Below are positions 59,845 through 64,000 of a stretch of DNA of 64,000 bases, in pieces. Position 1 is the stretch's first letter, and each line of letters starts with the position of its first letter. The stretch is from the NCBI GenBank assembly GCA_019321725.1, contig CM033123.1:14930925-14994924 (forward strand), in the 5' to 3' direction. This stretch comes from Paulownia fortunei. Lineage: Eukaryota; Streptophyta; Magnoliopsida; Lamiales; Paulowniaceae. A program made the translations under genes and the position numbers. The notes below the pieces were generated by a model, which was given only the letters and a program-made list of their open reading frames with translations, did no database searches and had not been told where the DNA came from.

Positions 59845-60181
59845 TGTTAAATGAAATTAATTTGCAATCTTTGGATTCTTGAAAATTTGTTAGACCACTA
59901 CATACAAAAATGGCTTTGGAACATGAAATCAGGACTTTGGAAGATGAACTCAAGATTTTGAAACAATAATGTGCTCTTGGAATGTGTCAATCTTATTACA
60001 TCCCTATGGCTATAGAATTCTCCATTGTATAATAGAAATAAGAGGCCGTATAGTAGTTTTAGAATATAACGAGTGAAGTGATGAAAATACAATTGTAAAA
60101 TAAGTAAATCTAAGCAATTTTTGTAAAATTCAAACAATTAAAATACTATTTTCTTGAATACCATCATTTTCACACGCAACA
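59845..60181 (+). repeat. 5' LTR of the copia element
   Basis: 337 bases bounded by TGTT...AACA, directly abutted by F-box homology on the left and by the primer site on the right. No second copy is in the window. Confidence 0.7.
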
Positions 60182-60222
60182 TATTTGGTGTTCAGAGCCG
60201 AGGAATAACCAAAGTAACCAAA

Positions 60223-63200
60223 ATGGCGTCAAATTCAGCAGCTTCCTTATTCACATTTTCACCAAGTCAAGTGCCAATCTTTGAAGGAGAACACTACGAG
60301 TATTGGAGCAACCAAATGCAAACATTCTTCATCTCTCTAGATCTTTGGGATGTGATTGATGATGAGGTGTACAAAGAACCAACCAAAGGGGTTGAAGAAG
60401 AAAAAATGCGAAAGGAGTTCAAAAGGAAAGATGCACTGGCGCTGCGATATATTCAACAAGGTGTTTCCTCGAATCTTTGGTGTCAAAAAAGCCAAAGATG
60501 CTTGGGAGATATTAAATCAAGAATTTCAAGGATCCGAAAAACAATCAAGAGTATTAAATCATGGAAGAACGGGAGTGGGTTCTTGATTTCTCTTCACGAG
60601 TCTTGGAGATTGTGAACTAAATCAAAGTTGTGGAGATAAGATCCAAGATAAAGGGTCGTGGAAAGAGTGCTTCGATGTCTCTCTTCAAAGTTCGATCGTG
60701 TAGCTGCCACAATTGAAGAATCAAATGACTCATCTAAAATGACAATATACGAGTTGACCGGATCACTTCTCGGACATGAGCAAAGAACCAATCGTTCGGC
60801 TAACAATCAACCGAACAAGCCTTCTAGTCAAAAGCAAGTATCAAAATTAGGTTCAAGCAATCGAGGAGAATACAAAGAAAACTTAAATCACAAGAAGGGA
60901 AAATATGGCAAAGTGGAGGCAACATGACAAGAAAAGCAATTGGAAAGGCAGGTGACTACAAAACTCCAGTAATGATCCTACTTGTGTTATTTGCAAACGA
61001 TCTAACCATGAATCTAAAGATTGCTTCTGCAGATGCAAAAGATGCAAGATTTCTCACCATACTCAAAAAGATTGTTGGTTTCAAAATAAGGAGAAAACTG
61101 AAGTAATAGAATAAATAATTTTTTTTTGAAAAATCAAAAGATGAAATCTTATTCTATTCTAATGGCGATTGTGAATCCAGAAGTCTACAGTATTTTGAGA
61201 TTTCTTTATAGATCTTAATCCAAACATCACTTCTCAAATTATTATTAGTGATGGTAAGTGAAGAAGTGCAAAGGGAAAAGGCATCATTATTGTCTAGACT
61301 AAGGAAGATAGTTGAAAACTCATTACTAATGTTCTCCACGTGCCTAGTCTTTCACATAACCTTCTTGTTGTTGGACTTATTCAAGAAGACTTCTCTATCC
61401 ATTTTGATGATGGGAGATGCAAAATTCTTGACAAAATGAAAAATATCATCATAGCAAACATTAAAATGAGAAATAAGACATTTTCTCTTATGACCAGACT
61501 TCCTAACATTCAGAAGACAAACCAAGTTTGTGAAGGCTGCATCTATGGATAAATGCACAAAAAGCTTCCATTTTCATAAAATATCTTGGTAAGCAAAAAC
61601 ACCATTGTAGCTTGTCCTTTCGGGCATTTGCAGGCCAATGCAAACTCCTACTCCTGGAAACAAGAGATATCTCATTCTCTTTGTTGATGACTTTACAAGA
61701 ATAATGTGGGCTTTCTTATTTAATAAAAAATTGGAGGCATTCTCTACTTTCCTACAATTTCAAGCACTTGTTGAAAGACAGTAGTTTTCTAATAAAGACT
61801 TTGAGGACCTATCGTGTAGGAGAATTTCTCTACAATCTCTTCATCAAATATTGTAAAGTAAATGGCATTGAAAGACAGCTGACAATTAGCATAACCCTGC
61901 AGCAGAATGTCGTTGCTGAAAGAAAAAATCGCACAATTGTTGAAATGGCAAGGAGCATGCTAAAAGGCGAAGGGCTTCCAAATTTGTATTAGGCAGAAGC
62001 CTTATACACAGCAGTATATATTCTCAATTGATCTCCTACAAAGATTGTCAGAAACAAAACTCTTTATAAAGCTTGGCACAAGAAAAAGCCAAGAGCCGAT
62101 CATTTTAAAATTTTTGACACCATCTGATATTAACTTATTCCATCTCAAAATCGTGAAAATTTGATGAGAAAGGCCAAAAACTTCTCTTCATTGACTACTT
62201 CATCACGATCCATCAATATCTCAAGCTAGTTCTCCACAAATTCAGAATGTTGACCAAGATCCAGTTCCCACTCCAAGAATCAAAGATGAATCTGAAAGTC
62301 CTTCAAGAACAACACGTTCTCTAAGGGATATATATGAATCATACGAACTTGGATTGTTCTCATGTGAACCTCAATTATTTGAAGAAGCAACAAAAGATAA
62401 GCAATGAATGAAGAAATGTCCACCATCGAGAAAAATAAAACTTGGGAGCTCATTAATCTACCAGAAGAAAAGAAAACTATTGGGCTAAAATAGATCTACA
62501 ACATTAAATACAATGAAGATTGGTCAATTCAAAAATACAAGGCACAACTTGTTGCAAAAGGGTATTCTCAATAGCCCGGAATTGACTTCACTGAACTTTT
62601 GCTCTAGTTGTAAGGATGGAGACAACACGCACTATTCTAGCATTGACAACTCAATTGGAGTTATGAGTTCATCAGCTTGATGTAAAATCAGCATTTCTAA
62701 ACGGCGAAATTCAAGAAGTTTATGTCAAGCAGCCAAAGGGGTTTAAAATTAAAAGCAAGAAGATAAAGTTTATCATCTGAAAAAGGCACCACATAGCCTG
62801 AAGCAAGCACCCCGAGCATGGAATAGCAAAATTAATAGCTATTTCATCACAAATGGCTTTCAATCAAATCACAAACGGTTCATCCTTCTATGTGAAAATT
62901 TTCTTGTCGTATGCCTTCATGTGATGATCTTATCTACTTCGGCACAAACAAAAGCATGATAGATAAATTCAAGAAGAAAATGATAAAAGATTTTGAAACG
63001 ACAGACTTAGGACCGATGCGGTGTTTTCTCAGGATTCAAGTAAGACAAAGTCCGAGAAGAATTTTTTTATCTCAAGAAAAGCACATTTATTATCTTCTCA
63101 AAAATTCAATATGAGCCAATGCAAGCCAGTCTCTACTCCAATGGCATTAAATGAAAAATTGCAAGTTCATGACAATGCAGAAAAAGTTGACACAACACTT

Positions 63201-63400
63201 TATAGAAAGTTAATTGGATCAATGATCTAACTATCTCCACAAAAGGCCAGACATCACACGTTCAGCGAGCCTACTATCTAGGTTCATGAATGAACCAAGC
63301 AAAATTCATTTTGCAGCAGCAAAAAAAGAATCTTGAGGTACGTACGAAGTATCAAGGAAACTAGAAAACAATTTTAAGCTTGTTGGCTACACCCGTAAAT
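60223..63400 (+). pseudogene. Copia gag-pol polyprotein remnant
   Basis: Gag begins at ATG 60,223: PIFEGEHYEYWSNQMQTFF, RKDALALRYIQQGVS, then KAKDAWEILNQEFQGSEK after a shift, and RCLSSKFDRVAATIEES. Two adjacent CCHC knuckles follow (CVICKRSNHESKDC and CKRCKISHHTQKDC, about 60,978-61,070). Then come the GAG-pre-integrase and integrase (CEGCIYG, LFVDDFTRIMWAFLFN, VVAERKNRTIVEMARSML). Reverse transcriptase includes QLDVKSAFLNGEIQEVYVKQ, then [14 protein letters not shown], and [10 protein letters not shown] where intact copies have YVDDL. KPVSTPMALNEKL and YRKLIGSM follow. At least eight stops or frameshifts are seen, so it is inactive. Confidence 0.9.
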
Positions 63401-63410
63401 GAGGTTGACA

Positions 63411-64000
63411 CCTATACGATTTAGGACTGTGCATGGGAGAACAATGTAATAATTATAACTCACTCAATTTAAGAGATCATCTTTTTGATAGATGTATTAA
63501 TCCTTTCTACAGAAAAAGTCATATTCCAACATATATTTGAAAAATATAAATTCTACCAATAATTTCTATGATTTTCTCCCCTCTTTATTCTCATTCCCTC
63601 CACCACCATCAGCTGCGAGCACATCCACCACAACATTTTTTTCCTCTTGCTTTCTTTTCAATTATCTGTTCTTTCCCTTCCTTTTTTTTTTTTCTCTATT
63701 TTTCCATTTTACTCTTTTCTAATAAGTCTTTCTGTTTACTCATTTTTTTCCTCTTTTCTTTTTCCTATCTTACAGCGCCGCCAGTGGCATAGCTGGATGT
63801 TCCTGTTTCTGTCATAATATATTATATAGGCAAAATGAACTTCTGTATCTATATTCAGTATCTTCTACAAAAGGTTCAATCGTCTGACGTCACAAAGATT
63901 CTTAGCCTTATCTTAGTTGAAAGACTCATCTGTAAAAGGTCATACATCAAAAAGATATCGAACAAAGGTAAGTAGTTCATTTAGAGGTTTTAGCAGCAGC
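63411..64000. other. Gene-free DNA with a pyrimidine tract
   Basis: The stretch 63,570-63,780 is C/T-rich (CTTTCCCTTCC, TTTTTTCCTC) and ends at TTACAGCGCCGCCAG. The Phe/Ser-rich frames over it are compositional artefacts. Nothing else is recognised up to the window end. Confidence 0.55.

Larger units (their letters stand above)
59845..63410 (+). mobile_element. Ty1/copia retrotransposon, 3'-truncated
   Basis: A 5' LTR (59,845-60,181) starts TGTTAAATG and ends CACGCAACA. It is followed by a primer site TTGGTGTTCAGAGCC (close to the initiator-tRNA-Met type TGGTATCAGAGC), then gag, protease, integrase and reverse transcriptase remnants in the standard copia order. RNase H breaks off near 63,400 (LVGYTR) and no 3' LTR is found before the window ends, so the right end is lost. 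It is inserted in an F-box pseudogene. Confidence 0.85.

Noticed and set aside
63537..63792. Phe/Ser-rich frames
   Set aside because: Compositional artefacts of a pyrimidine tract.
1..64000. CRISPR arrays, tRNA or rRNA genes, operons
   Set aside because: No regularly spaced repeats; no cloverleaf with intact A/B boxes was seen by eye. The tRNA-like sequence at 12,102-12,121 is a retroelement primer site.

Overview
The window is AT-rich nuclear DNA of a eudicot plant. The evidence is one intron-containing secreted chitinase gene with plant-type splice sites, an intronless berberine-bridge-enzyme-like (BBE-like) oxidase gene, an F-box/FBA gene, and long gene-poor stretches full of degraded Ty1/copia, Ty3/gypsy and hAT elements. 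I cannot name the species from sequence alone.

Only three genes look intact, and all lie on the minus strand: a BBE-like FAD oxidase (13,960-15,576), a class IV (GH19) chitinase with two exons (33,102-34,659), and an F-box protein (56,097-57,311). Pseudogenes include an intronless LOG-type cytokinin-activating enzyme (about 4.49-5.14 kb), three broken chitinase relatives (17.2 plus 23.2 kb, 30.0-30.3 kb, 48.1 kb) and a partial F-box copy (59.5-59.84 kb).

Layout. 0.3-1.7 kb: element with long inverted arms around a CA-rich core. 4.5-5.1 kb: LOG pseudogene. 6.2-7.6 kb: gypsy pol remnant. 7.84-12.80 kb: minus-strand gypsy element (Athila/Tat type) with unequal LTRs, a tRNA-Asp primer site and a gag remnant but no recognisable pol. 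13.2-13.65 kb: another LTR. 13.96-15.58 kb: BBE-like gene. 17-49 kb: the chitinase region, where one gene and about 2-3 kb of its 5' flank were duplicated several times and then broken up by a copia element (17.6-23.2 kb), a 1.25-kb TIR element (23.6-24.9 kb), a retroelement carrying a plant transposon-protein ORF (30.3-32.8 kb), and by truncation. The 5' flank of the intact gene was also duplicated head-to-tail (34.85-37.22 and 37.22-41.12 kb). 42.3-46.5 kb: a dead hAT transposase with a BED zinc finger, then a non-autonomous hAT element with terminal repeats and target duplication. 50.6-54.4 kb: gypsy-type gag remnant and an internally deleted copia. 56.1-59.8 kb: F-box gene and its broken copy, the copy being interrupted by a copia element (59.85-63.4 kb).

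The intact chitinase should be a secreted defence or developmental hydrolase. It is the only copy that keeps both exons, both catalytic glutamates and a W-box core upstream. The BBE-like protein is also secreted and bicovalently flavinylated in known relatives. The F-box protein would act in an SCF ubiquitin ligase. No operon-like or biosynthetic cluster links the three. I found no convincing wholly new system; the most informative signals are the history of the chitinase array and several precisely bounded transposon insertions.
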